DNA of 64,000 nt from an uncultured Pelagibacteraceae bacterium (GTDB lineage: Bacteria; Pseudomonadota; Alphaproteobacteria; Pelagibacterales; Pelagibacteraceae), in NCBI GenBank assembly GCA_902574695.1, contig CACGON010000003.1:1-64000 (forward strand). The letters are read 5' to 3'. The translations under genes were made by a program, and so were the position numbers. The stretch's first letter is position 1, and each line of letters starts with the position of its first letter. Of the stretch, positions 52,742 to 61,180 are shown piece by piece. Below the pieces are notes generated by a model. That model saw only the letters and a program-made list of their open reading frames with translations. It searched no databases and had not been told where the DNA came from.

Positions 52742-52776
52742 AAAACCCTAGCGTTTAATTACGCTAGGGTTTTTTT
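52742..52776. terminator. Bidirectional terminator between the binding-protein gene and the MFS gene
   Basis: Arms AACCCTAGCGT (52744-52754) and ACGCTAGGGTT (52761-52771) enclose a 6-base loop, with T-runs on both sides in the respective directions. The left arm contains the stop codon (TAG at 52750-52748) of the minus-strand MFS gene, so one hairpin ends both transcripts. Confidence 0.92.
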
Positions 52777-53929
52777 CGTAAATTTCGGCTCTTATAGTTG
52801 CTAATATTATTAAAAGCATAAATGGAATGCATATTAAATTCATTATTTTCCAGCTTGTTAGTGAAATAAAAATTCCTGCAGATAAACTTCCAATTGCATG
52901 TATAGAATAAACTACAAAGTCATTTAGGCCTTGCGCTTTAAACTTTTCTTCCTCTTTGTAAGTTAAAACAAGTAAACTTGTTCCTGATATAAATAAAAAA
53001 TTCCAACCTAAGCCTAAAAATATTAAAGCAACCATATAATTATAAAAAGTTTGGTCAAAAATACTTACTATTAATGTAATGCTGTACAGAAATATTCCTG
53101 CATAAATAATATTACTATTACCAAATTTTTTTATTAAATAACCTGTTACAAGAGAGGGTAAAAACATTGCAGCAACATGAAACTGAATAACAATACTTGT
53201 TTTACTTAAGCTCATATTTTCCATGACATGCATGCTTATTGGGGTTGCAGTCATAAGAAATGTCATGATTGCATATCCAAATGCAGAAGCACACACAGCT
53301 TGAAAAAATCTTGGTTGTGTAATTAATTCGATATAATTTCTTCCTTTATATTGTAAATTAATTTCTAATTTTGATTTATCTTCATAAAATAAAAAAAGTA
53401 TTGATGGAAAAAAGGTTAACAAAGCAAGTGCAAGATAAGAGCCAACATATAAATTTTCACTAATCAAATCCTTTGAAAAATTTGCTAAAGTAGGACCTAA
53501 AAATGCAGAAATAATTCCACCAAATAATATTATAGATATTGCTTTTGGTGCCATTTCTTTATCAACACTTTCAGCAGCTGCAAAACGATATTGATGTGTA
53601 AATGCCATTCCAATACCTATAAACACATTTGCAAAACAAAATAAAATAAAGTTTTGGCTGTAAATAGAATAAGCTGCCAAAGCAGAAAATAATGTATTGC
53701 CAATTGATGCTATTATAAATCCATATTTTCTTCCAATTAAACTCATTACCCTAGTTGCTATAATTGCCCCTAGAGCTATACCCACTACAGAAATTGACAT
53801 TGGCAAAGTTGCTAAAGATTTAATTGGACTTATTTGAGAACCAATTATTCCACTTAAAAAAACAGTTATGGGTGCTGCTGTAAAACTAAAAATTTGACTA
53901 AGTGTTAATAATAAAAGGTTTTTATTCAT
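52748..53929 (-). CDS. Major facilitator superfamily transporter
   Basis: 393 residues from ATG 53929 (TTG 53932 also in frame). About 12 membrane spans, with an MFS loop between spans 2 and 3 (RVMSLIGRKYGF). No periplasmic domain. The stop lies in the terminator stem. The start overlaps by one base the stop of a 22-codon ORF that itself overlaps livM, so it is probably the last gene of the liv run. Substrate unknown. Confidence 0.88.
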   Translation of the reverse strand: MNKNLLLLTLSQIFSFTAAPITVFLSGIIGSQISPIKSLATLPMSISVVGIALGAIIATRVMSLIGRKYGFIIASIGNTLFSALAAYSIYSQNFILFCFANVFIGIGMAFTHQYRFAAAESVDKEMAPKAISIILFGGIISAFLGPTLANFSKDLISENLYVGSYLALALLTFFPSILFLFYEDKSKLEINLQYKGRNYIELITQPRFFQAVCASAFGYAIMTFLMTATPISMHVMENMSLSKTSIVIQFHVAAMFLPSLVTGYLIKKFGNSNIIYAGIFLYSITLIVSIFDQTFYNYMVALIFLGLGWNFLFISGTSLLVLTYKEEEKFKAQGLNDFVVYSIHAIGSLSAGIFISLTSWKIMNLICIPFMLLIILATIRAEIYEKNPSVIKR

Positions 53930-53997
53930 CAAAAAATGTATTTATCACTTAAATACATCGCAAATGCCAAAGCCATTCCAAGTAATATATATTTCAT
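53929..53997 (-). CDS. Mini-ORF (22 residues) between livM and the MFS gene
   Basis: ATG at 53997 overlaps the livM stop (ATGA), and the TGA at 53931-53929 shares one base with the MFS ATG. The peptide, MKYILLGMALAFAMYLSDKY plus IF, is one hydrophobic helix. The exact fit at both ends suggests either a tiny membrane protein or a coupling ORF that carries ribosomes to the MFS start. By chance alone this arrangement is not excluded. Confidence 0.4.
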   Translation of the reverse strand: MKYILLGMALAFAMYLSDKYIF

Positions 53998-55370
53998 ATT
54001 TTTTTAACGTTTATTTTTTCCGGAATTAATCCTTTGGGACGATATCTCATTATTACTAACAGTCCAACTCCAATCATTAAAAATCTAAAATAAGGAGCGC
54101 TCTCAATTAAATGTACTTTTAATGTATTCGTTTCATCTAAATGTGTTGTAAAAAAATTGATTAAAAATAGGGCTATTGGTCCTGCCTCAACCCATAAAAA
54201 CCATACAACAAATCCTCCTAATATTGCTCCAAAATTATTTCCAGTTCCACCAACTATTACCATAACCCAAATAACAAAAGTGTATCTCATAGGCCTGTAG
54301 CTGCCAGGGGTAAACAAACCATCATTAGTTACCATCATCGCCCCTGCTAAACCAACAATTGCTGAGCCTAAAATAAAAATAAGTAAATGTTCTTTAACAA
54401 CATTTTTACCCATTGCTCCTGCTGCCTCCTCATTATCTCTTATTGCTCTCATTTTTCGTCCCCAAGGTGAGTAAAGAGCTTTTTGGGTAAGAATTAATAA
54501 AATTATTACCACGGTTAGAAATAAACCTGTTACGCAAAGTTTTACATATACAGAGGATGCGTCTATAACTAGTTGGTTTAACATATCTTTTTTATCAGAA
54601 ACAGAGCTTAATAAATTCAATTTTCCTTGATGTAATTTTTCAACTAAATTTATAAACCAAGGAGAGTTTTGAAGATCAATCTCATATGGTACGGGTCTTT
54701 TTAATCCAATTACATTTTTAACTCCTCTTGCTAACCAATCTTCATGTTTGATAATTGATACAACTATCTCAGCAATCAGTAAGGTTGCTATAGCAAGATA
54801 GTCAGCTCTTAATCCCAAAGCAATTTTTCCAACAACAAATGCTAGCCCCGCTGCGAATATTGCTCCAACAATCCACGAAAATAATACTGGCATTCCAAGA
54901 CCCCCAAGAAAACCTGTTTTTGCTGGATCCACTGATTCAATTGCTTCAATACCTGGGAAAGCTACAAGTCTTATTAAAATAATACCAATTACAATTGAAA
55001 ACGTAATTAAATAATTTCTATACTTATGATTTTTAAATTTTTTAAAAATAAATTTTACTCCAAAAACTAGACCAATTATCATTACCAAACTAGCCAAAAT
55101 ATTTAATCCTCCTGCACTCCAAGCCTCAGGGACCGGGGCAACTGAAACCAAGACAACAGCCAAACCTCCTAGAGCGGTATATCCCATTATCCCAAAATTT
55201 ATTAAGCCAGCGTATCCCCATTGAATATTTGCCCCCATAGTCATAACAGCAGATATTAAACAATAGTTTAGAATAGATAATGCAATTGACCATGATTGAA
55301 ATACTCCAACCATTATAATTAAAAATAACATAATCGAATAAGCAGCAATTATATTAGAATATTTTCTCAT
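53994..55370 (-). CDS. livM: LivM-type ABC importer permease (branched-chain amino acid/amide family)
   Basis: 458 residues, longer than the usual 300-430. LivM signatures are NIQWGYAGLINFG, GLRADYLAIATLLIAEI and WGRKMRAIRDNEEAAGAMGKNV, with NNFGAILGGFVVWF near the end. An insertion at about 210-275 (including NSPWFINLVEKLHQGKLNLL) and an extra stretch near residue 130-140 account for the size. It overlaps livH by 4 bases. Together with LivH it forms the inner-membrane channel. Confidence 0.88.
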   Translation of the reverse strand: MRKYSNIIAAYSIMLFLIIMVGVFQSWSIALSILNYCLISAVMTMGANIQWGYAGLINFGIMGYTALGGLAVVLVSVAPVPEAWSAGGLNILASLVMIIGLVFGVKFIFKKFKNHKYRNYLITFSIVIGIILIRLVAFPGIEAIESVDPAKTGFLGGLGMPVLFSWIVGAIFAAGLAFVVGKIALGLRADYLAIATLLIAEIVVSIIKHEDWLARGVKNVIGLKRPVPYEIDLQNSPWFINLVEKLHQGKLNLLSSVSDKKDMLNQLVIDASSVYVKLCVTGLFLTVVIILLILTQKALYSPWGRKMRAIRDNEEAAGAMGKNVVKEHLLIFILGSAIVGLAGAMMVTNDGLFTPGSYRPMRYTFVIWVMVIVGGTGNNFGAILGGFVVWFLWVEAGPIALFLINFFTTHLDETNTLKVHLIESAPYFRFLMIGVGLLVIMRYRPKGLIPEKINVKKI

Positions 55371-56377
55371 ATTTTTTTTCCTTCAAAAATTCCCGAAGGC
55401 CTAAACAATAAGACTATTACTAAAATTGAAAAAGAGACTGCAAATTTGTAATCAGTGGATAACAATTGAATTAAAGAGTCTGGCTCTAAAAATTCAGGCA
55501 ACAAATAAGTAAAGAACTTTTTATAGGCATAAGTTACTAAAATCTCAGCAAAAGCTATTACATAACCGCCTAAAAATGCACCATAGGGATTTCCAATTCC
55601 TCCTACAATTGCTGCAGCAAAAATTGGTAACATGTTATTAAAATAAACAAACGGTTTATAACTTTTATCTAAACCGTATAAAACTCCTCCCACTGTAGCC
55701 AAAAAACCAGCAATAATCCAAGTGATCATCACAACCCTTTTGGGGTCTATACCAGACAATAAAGCTAAATCTTCGTTGTCCGAGTATGCTCTCATACTTG
55801 TTCCAGTTTTTGTTTTATTTAAAAACCAAAATAATAAAGAAACTAAAATAATTGTAACTACAAGTGTTATAGCTTGCGTAGATTTTATAGTAAGTCCCTC
55901 GCTTAAACCTGTAATTGCTTTAAACTCAGAGGCTTTGAGAATAAATTTTTCACCATCCATAAATCTTCTATCAAATGGTCCGATAATTATTCTTATTATT
56001 GCCTGTGTAACAAACATTACACCAACGCTAACCATAGCTAACTGGACAGGTGCACTTTTGCTTTCCCTATAATATTTAAAAACAAATTTATCAATAAATA
56101 ACATATAAAAAATCATTGCGAGTATCGCTAAAGGTAAGGTCAATAAGGCTGTAGGTAAAAATCCTAGACCAACACCAATTGATTGAAAATAATATGTAAG
56201 TAAAACAGCAAACATTGTCCCAAAAGACATCATGTCACCAGTTGCAAAATTAGCAAATCGAAGTACTCCATAAATTAATGTTACAAATATTGCACCCAAC
56301 GCTAATTGTGATCCGTAAGTGATCGCAGGTATAACGGTATAATTTAGTAACAATACTAATGCATTTAATAGTTCCAA
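55367..56377 (-). CDS. livH: LivH-type ABC importer permease
   Basis: 336 residues with about eight spans. Signatures are GAIFVTLIYGVLRFANFATGD (near residue 28), GTSMRAYSDNEDLALLSGID and GGIGNPYGAFLGGYVIAFAE. Partner of LivM, with whose gene it overlaps by 4 bases; livF ends one base upstream. Confidence 0.9.
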   Translation of the reverse strand: MELLNALVLLLNYTVIPAITYGSQLALGAIFVTLIYGVLRFANFATGDMMSFGTMFAVLLTYYFQSIGVGLGFLPTALLTLPLAILAMIFYMLFIDKFVFKYYRESKSAPVQLAMVSVGVMFVTQAIIRIIIGPFDRRFMDGEKFILKASEFKAITGLSEGLTIKSTQAITLVVTIILVSLLFWFLNKTKTGTSMRAYSDNEDLALLSGIDPKRVVMITWIIAGFLATVGGVLYGLDKSYKPFVYFNNMLPIFAAAIVGGIGNPYGAFLGGYVIAFAEILVTYAYKKFFTYLLPEFLEPDSLIQLLSTDYKFAVSFSILVIVLLFRPSGIFEGKKI

Positions 56378-56378
56378 A

Positions 56379-57086
56379 TTATCCCCCTAGAAAAGATCTT
56401 CTTACCTCTGGATCTTTAAGCAATTCGCTTCCGGATCCCTCAAATTTATTTTGTCCTGTTACTAAAACGTAGCCTCGATCAGATATGCTTAGTGCCTGCT
56501 TTGCGTTTTGTTCAACCATTATAATTCCTACATTTGTATCCTTGACTCTTAATATATGCTCAAATAATTCATCCATAACTATTGGTGAAACCCCTGCAGT
56601 AGGTTCGTCTAACATTAATACGGATGGCTTTATCATTAAAGCTCTGCCCAAAGCAACTTGCTGTCTTTGACCTCCAGATAATTGTCCAACCAATTGAGAT
56701 CTTTTTTCTCTTAATATTGGAAAAAGATTGTAAATTTCTTCAATAATGTCACTTACGTTATCATCTCTTAAAAACGCTCCAACTTCCAAATTTTCTCTCA
56801 CTGTTAGTTCAGAAAAGACATTTCTTGTTTGAGGGACAAATGAAATACCAGTTTTAACTCTTTCCTGAGGTGAAAATTTTGAAATATCATTTCCGTCAAT
56901 TTTAACAGTTCCAGATTTTAAATTAAGCAAACCAAGCATGGCCTTCATTGCAGTAGACTTACCTGCACCATTAGGTCCTAATATTGCAACTATCTCACCT
57001 CTATCAACTTTAATGGTACATGAAGATATGATGTCTGGTCCATTACCATAACCAGCAGTCATTTGATTTCCCTCAAAAAAAGACAT
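56379..57086 (-). CDS. livF: LivF-type ABC importer ATPase
   Basis: 235 residues: Walker A GPNGAGKST, signature LSGGQRQQ, Walker B VLMLDEP, switch region IIMVEQNAKQAL with Gln-Asn as in LivF. It shares one base with livG and is one of the two ATPases of the Liv-type importer. Confidence 0.93.
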   Translation of the reverse strand: MSFFEGNQMTAGYGNGPDIISSCTIKVDRGEIVAILGPNGAGKSTAMKAMLGLLNLKSGTVKIDGNDISKFSPQERVKTGISFVPQTRNVFSELTVRENLEVGAFLRDDNVSDIIEEIYNLFPILREKRSQLVGQLSGGQRQQVALGRALMIKPSVLMLDEPTAGVSPIVMDELFEHILRVKDTNVGIIMVEQNAKQALSISDRGYVLVTGQNKFEGSGSELLKDPEVRRSFLGG

Positions 57087-57883
57087 TATTGATTATCCTT
57101 TATTCTTTTATTGCCTCGTCCTAAATAACTATCAATTACCCGTTCATTTTTTTTTACTTCATCAGAAGTTCCCTCAAATAAAACTGATCCTTCGGACATG
57201 ACTATAACTGGATCACACATTCTACTTATAAAGTCTATATCATGTTCAATCATACAAAATGTATAACCTTTTTCTTTATTGAGCCTGAGAATAGCTGTTC
57301 CTAAATCTTTTAATAATGTTCTATTTACTCCAGCACCAACTTCATCAAGTAAAACTAATTTCGCATCAACCATCATGGTTCTTCCAAGTTCAAGAAGTTT
57401 TTTTTGGCCACCTGATAAGTTGCCAGCAAGCTCATTTGATAGGTGTTTAAGGTTTAAGAAATCAATAACTTCTAATGCTTTTTTCTTTAACTCTTCCTCC
57501 TCTCTTTCAACTAATTTTGGTTTTATTAATGCTGTGATTAGATTTTCTCCTGATTGGTCATTAGGAACCATCATTAAATTTTCTAAAACTGTTAAATTTG
57601 AAAACTCATGAGCAATTTGAAATGTTCTTAAAAGTCCTTTTGAAAAAAGTTGATATGATGGCAGGTTAGTAATATTTTCATTATTAAATATTACACTTCC
57701 ATTTGAAGATTTTAAATTACCAGCAATTAAATTAAACAAAGTTGTTTTTCCTGATCCATTTGGTCCAATTATACCAGTTATAGATCCTTTTTTTATTTTG
57801 AGTGAGCATTTGTTTACTGCTGCTAAGCCACCAAAATATTTTGAAACTTTATCAACATGTAAAATTTCTGTTTCTCTCATCAC
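57086..57883 (-). CDS. livG: LivG-type ABC importer ATPase
   Basis: 265 residues: Walker A GPNGSGKTT, signature LSGGQKKL, Walker B LVLLDEVGAGV, switch MIEHDIDFI. The C-terminal extension (FEGTSDEVKKNERVIDSYLG) is the LivG hallmark. It shares one base with livF and starts one base after the ProC-like stop. Confidence 0.92.
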   Translation of the reverse strand: MMRETEILHVDKVSKYFGGLAAVNKCSLKIKKGSITGIIGPNGSGKTTLFNLIAGNLKSSNGSVIFNNENITNLPSYQLFSKGLLRTFQIAHEFSNLTVLENLMMVPNDQSGENLITALIKPKLVEREEEELKKKALEVIDFLNLKHLSNELAGNLSGGQKKLLELGRTMMVDAKLVLLDEVGAGVNRTLLKDLGTAILRLNKEKGYTFCMIEHDIDFISRMCDPVIVMSEGSVLFEGTSDEVKKNERVIDSYLGRGNKRIKDNQ

Positions 57884-58654
57884 CTAGCTTTTTTTCTTTA
57901 ATCTTTTTAAAATAATTTCTGCAGTTTTGTTAAGAGATTTAAAAAAACTCAATTTTTTTAATTCTTTCACTGACTGTTCATTTAATCCATTGGGCGTTTG
58001 AGAATCTTTTACTAATTTTTTTAAATTGAAAGATTTTTCAAACGCATCTTGTGATAATGCTACAAATAAAGAAGTGATATATTTTTGTGCAGTTTCTTTT
58101 TTTACTCCTTTTTTAACTAACCACTCAGATAGAGTTTGTAATATATAATAAAAAGGAGCCATCATTGCTGAGGTAGTCCAAAAATTTAAAGATAAATTCT
58201 CGTTCTTAATTTCTATAGAGTTTCCAAGATGATTAAAAAAATTTTTTACTTTTTGATTTGGTGGAAATAATGGAACTGGTCCTTTTTTTAATGATATAGG
58301 AGGCAAGGGTATTGCCCTAACTATATTTGCTTTTACATTTATAATTTTTTTTAAATCATTCATTTTTAATGTAGAAATAAAACTTATTATGACCTGCTTT
58401 TTTTTAAATTTGTAATTTTTTATAATTTTTTTAGCAACTTCGGGTGTAATAGCTAAAAAAATCCAATCTGAGTTATTTATAATTTTTTGATTATCATTAT
58501 AAATAAAAATTTTTTTACTTTTTTTTCCTAGCTCTTTTGAAATTATATTATTTCTTTTTGAAATATATATTTTTGAATATTTTATTTTTGAACTTAATAT
58601 TCCATTAATAACAGCTTTGGTAATTTGTCCAGTTCCTATAAACCCTAATCTCAT
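57884..58654 (-). CDS. ProC-like pyrroline-5-carboxylate reductase family protein
   Basis: 256 residues from ATG 58654; a longer in-frame start at 58690 is unlikely because MRLGFIGTGQITKAVINGI fits the family start. ProC signatures are the Rossmann GTGQIT, FISTLKMNDL, VRAIPLPPISLKKGPVP and a helical C-terminal dimer domain. It is divergent and Lys-rich compared with housekeeping ProC. It is the first gene of the liv run, so it may reduce an imino acid that comes in through the importer. True P5C reductase activity is uncertain. Confidence 0.72.
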   Translation of the reverse strand: MRLGFIGTGQITKAVINGILSSKIKYSKIYISKRNNIISKELGKKSKKIFIYNDNQKIINNSDWIFLAITPEVAKKIIKNYKFKKKQVIISFISTLKMNDLKKIINVKANIVRAIPLPPISLKKGPVPLFPPNQKVKNFFNHLGNSIEIKNENLSLNFWTTSAMMAPFYYILQTLSEWLVKKGVKKETAQKYITSLFVALSQDAFEKSFNLKKLVKDSQTPNGLNEQSVKELKKLSFFKSLNKTAEIILKRLKKKS

Positions 58655-58691
58655 TAACTCATTTCTATAAGAGTTGTTGTGATAAATCATC

Positions 58692-58719
58692 CAAAAAAAA
58701 AGCCCTCCGAAGAGGGCTT
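58692..58719 (-). terminator. Rho-independent terminator after the outer-membrane barrel gene
   Basis: On the minus strand, stem AGCCCTC/GAGGGCT with a TTCG tetraloop (58701-58718) is followed by nine T (58700-58693). It lies 28 bases after the barrel gene stop and upstream of the proC-like gene. Confidence 0.92.
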
Positions 58720-58745
58720 TAAATTTTAAGTTGGTAAAGCTTTAT

Positions 58746-59405
58746 TTAAAATGCTCTTCCAAAAGATATTCTTAATGATGTTGCGTCTATATCAGCGTCA
58801 ACTTTGTTACTTACGCTATCATCATCCTGAGAACCTGTTAAAGAAACATCATCATAATCAGTATATGCCGCTTCTAATCTTAAAAATGAGTCGTTTGGTA
58901 AGTCTCTATCAAATCCTAGTGAAATCATAGTTCCATTTACAGTCTCATTTCCATAAGTAGTTCCAGTGGCTAAAGTTTCAGTCGTATCTACATCAGCTGA
59001 TACATAACCAAGCTTCAAGAAAGCAGATTTTACTGGTATCATTAAATATACTGTAGTGTGTCCTGTTACTTCTGCTGCAGCTGTGTTAGTCCCTGAATTG
59101 TCAGCAGCATCATCTGTATCTGTATCTGTTTTAGTTTTTGATTTATTTCCTATTTCTGCATCCGCAGGGATAAAATCAATTCCAAGGCCTACGCCTCTAT
59201 CGTTTGTAACCTCAAAAAATAATGATGGCACAACAACTACCTCAGAAACATCTGTTGATGTTTTGTTACTTGATGATTTAAGTGTCTCAGTACCACTTGT
59301 TTCAAAATCAGTGATTGCAGCTGTAAAACCCATTTTTTTTGATGCAGCCTCTGCTGAAAAACAAATTAGCGCGAAACCAAAAATCGCTGTGAATAATTTT
59401 TTCAT
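58746..59405 (-). CDS. Small outer-membrane beta-barrel protein
   Basis: 219 residues. A signal peptide covers about 1-20 (FGFALICFSAEA). The rest alternates short beta-strands ending in a C-terminal Phe (LRISFGRAF), the usual barrel insertion signal. A Thr/Asp/Ala-rich loop (SKTKTDTDTDDAADNSGTN) at about 88-110 may face outward. It resembles OmpA/OmpW-type eight-stranded barrels in size. It has its own terminator and an 18-base palindrome upstream. Confidence 0.78.
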   Translation of the reverse strand: MKKLFTAIFGFALICFSAEAASKKMGFTAAITDFETSGTETLKSSSNKTSTDVSEVVVVPSLFFEVTNDRGVGLGIDFIPADAEIGNKSKTKTDTDTDDAADNSGTNTAAAEVTGHTTVYLMIPVKSAFLKLGYVSADVDTTETLATGTTYGNETVNGTMISLGFDRDLPNDSFLRLEAAYTDYDDVSLTGSQDDDSVSNKVDADIDATSLRISFGRAF

Positions 59406-59427
59406 TTTGTTTCCTATAAATATTTAT

Positions 59428-59445
59428 CTTTGTTAATTAACAAAG
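59428..59445. promoter_or_regulatory. 18-base perfect palindrome upstream of the barrel gene
   Basis: CTTTGTTAATTAACAAAG lies 22 bases before the barrel start codon (59405, minus strand). It could be an operator for a dimeric repressor or a hairpin in the mRNA leader. The rest of the 154-base gap (59406-59559) shows no gene. Confidence 0.4.
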
Positions 59446-59559
59446 CTTATTTAGCAAAATTAAATATGGTAGTACATTAATTAGTTTGCATCGTAAAAGT
59501 TGAAAATATCAAAAAACTAATAAAATAAAGGTTTTTGTGTTGCATATATGTCACTAATT

Positions 59560-60174
59560 CTAATAATATTGTGTGAAGCCAATAAAACAAGCAATTAATA
59601 CCAGAATACATGCTGATACATTGTTTATTGTTTTTGGATTCGCATTAATCCAACTTACTAGCTTATTTGCGAGTATCGCGTAGCCCATCAATGATAAAAA
59701 ATCTAAAATAATATATGTAGTTATTAGTACTAAAAATTGAGCAATATAATTGCTTTGAAAATCTAAAAATTGTGGAAATATAAAAGGAAAAAACATCCAT
59801 GCTTTTGGACTTGTTCCAGCAACAATAAAACCATCTTTAAAGAAAGACAAATTACTTTTTTTCTCAAATTTCTTCGATGTTAAGTGCATTTGACGAGTAT
59901 TTGATAGATCATATGCTAAATAACAAAGATAAAATATACCAATCCATTTAAGTATTTTTAAAAAAACTGGATAATCCGAGAAGAAAGATCCAATGAAAAA
60001 AATTACTAAAGTTGCTTGAATAATATTTGCAGTTATGTCTCCTAAAGCAGTCCATACACATTTTTTTATACCAAAATTTACTGAGTTAGAAATGATAACA
60101 ATCCTTGGGGTTCCCGGAGTGATGAATAAAATAATTATTATTTGTAAAAAAAGTATAAATTCTAAAGGAAGCAT
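59560..60174 (-). CDS. LysE/RhtB-family exporter
   Basis: 204 residues with about six spans. The N-terminal hallmark is FITPGTPRIVIISNSVNFG, a variant of the usual PGPN motif in which the Pro-Asn is Thr-Pro. GTSPKAWMFFPFIFPQF in the middle is also typical. It would export amino acids or related metabolites. It is divergent from the DUF2805 gene across a 121-base region with inverted repeats. Confidence 0.82.
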   Translation of the reverse strand: MLPLEFILFLQIIIILFITPGTPRIVIISNSVNFGIKKCVWTALGDITANIIQATLVIFFIGSFFSDYPVFLKILKWIGIFYLCYLAYDLSNTRQMHLTSKKFEKKSNLSFFKDGFIVAGTSPKAWMFFPFIFPQFLDFQSNYIAQFLVLITTYIILDFLSLMGYAILANKLVSWINANPKTINNVSACILVLIACFIGFTQYY

Positions 60175-60181
60175 TTTGAGG

Positions 60182-60231
60182 GATAGTCCTAAAAAACCGG
60201 GAGCTAAAGATGGCTAGATAGGACTATCTAG
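60182..60231. repeat. Nested inverted repeats in the divergent promoter region
   Basis: GATAGTCCTA (60182-60191) is the exact complement of TAGGACTATC (60219-60228), and that second arm also lies in the palindrome CTAGATAGGACTATCTAG (60214-60231). The arm can pair either with the distant copy or within its own palindrome, like a two-state switch or paired operators. No known element recognised. Confidence 0.45.
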
Positions 60232-60295
60232 GGTAGAATATAACATATGTATAAAAAAAAGCATTAATGATTTTTTCCAATTTTGTGGAATTAGT

Positions 60296-60589
60296 ATGAA
60301 AAAAAGTCACAGACCTCAGACAAAAGTCAAAAATCCAGAACCAAATCAAAAGAGTTCAAATTGGGTTATATGGGCAGCCTGGGCTGACAGGATAACTTTT
60401 GAGGATATCAAAAAAGTGACCGGTATGTCAGAGGGTGATGTAATTAAAATTATGAGAAAAAATTTGAAGCCAAGCTCGTTTCGTCTTTGGAGAAAAAGAG
60501 CAAAAGGTCAAAGTATTAAACATCGAAAAAAGTTCGAAGTTTTAAGAAAAGAAATAAGAAGAAAAATTAAAAAAAGTGACTATATATAA
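60296..60589 (+). CDS. DUF2805 (TIGR03643-type) small basic protein
   Basis: 97 residues. The core WAAWADRITFEDIKKVTGMSEGDVIKIMRK and SSFRLWRKRAKGQSIKHRKKFE match my memory of DUF2805/TIGR03643, a helix-turn-helix-like family of unknown function. Strongly basic, so DNA or RNA binding is possible. The glutaredoxin gene begins 3 bases later. Confidence 0.8.
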   Translation: MKKSHRPQTKVKNPEPNQKSSNWVIWAAWADRITFEDIKKVTGMSEGDVIKIMRKNLKPSSFRLWRKRAKGQSIKHRKKFEVLRKEIRRKIKKSDYI

Positions 60590-60592
60590 AGT

Positions 60593-60847
60593 ATGAAAAA
60601 AATTATTATGTATACAGGTCCCATTTGCAGTTTTTGTGATGCCGCAAAAAGATTGTTAACAAGAAATAATGCGACTTTTGAAGAAATTAATATTGCCTCT
60701 AAAGAAGGCTTAATGGAAGAAATGATTAAAAGAGCAAATGGAAAAAGAACTGTCCCGCAAATATTTGTAGACGATTATCATGTTGGAGGCTATCAAGAAT
60801 TAAGAGCTTTGGAGAAAGAAAATAAACTTCAAGATCTTTTAAAATAA
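60593..60847 (+). CDS. grxC: Glutaredoxin 3
   Basis: 84 residues, a single thioredoxin-fold domain. The dithiol active site is C12-S-F-C15, followed by the glutathione-binding run RTVPQIFVDDYHVGGYQEL. It reduces protein disulfides with glutathione in the cytoplasm. The 3' end overlaps the convergent membrane-protein gene by 9 bases. It shares a transcript with the DUF2805 gene. Confidence 0.93.
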   Translation: MKKIIMYTGPICSFCDAAKRLLTRNNATFEEINIASKEGLMEEMIKRANGKRTVPQIFVDDYHVGGYQELRALEKENKLQDLLK

Positions 60848-61180
60848 AATAAAATAAAATATCAGAATAATTAAAGTATATTCAAAGAAACTTTTAATAC
60901 TTGTTATTTTTTGTGGGCTTAATTTTTTATTGATATATTTTTTTAATAAGTAAAATCCTAAATTGACTAATAAAATTCCGATCACTAGACCAATAATCGT
61001 ATATTTAATATTAAAGTTTTTATAGCCAAAATAACAAGCGGTAATCAAGGTCAACCATGAAACTTTTGTTATAAAAATTTTAAATATTAATCCAGCTTTT
61101 TTGCTAAAAACTGATTGTGTTTTTATTATTGAATACGACCAAATAACTCCAATTAAGAAACTTATATACTTTATTATCAT
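60839..61180 (-). CDS. Small membrane protein of unknown function
   Basis: 113 residues with three or four membrane spans (about 2-18, 33-50, 57-80, 93-112). No catalytic motif seen. It overlaps msrB by 4 bases, so it belongs to the dadA-msrB run. I do not recognise the family. Confidence 0.65.
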   Translation of the reverse strand: MIIKYISFLIGVIWSYSIIKTQSVFSKKAGLIFKIFITKVSWLTLITACYFGYKNFNIKYTIIGLVIGILLVNLGFYLLKKYINKKLSPQKITSIKSFFEYTLIILIFYFILF

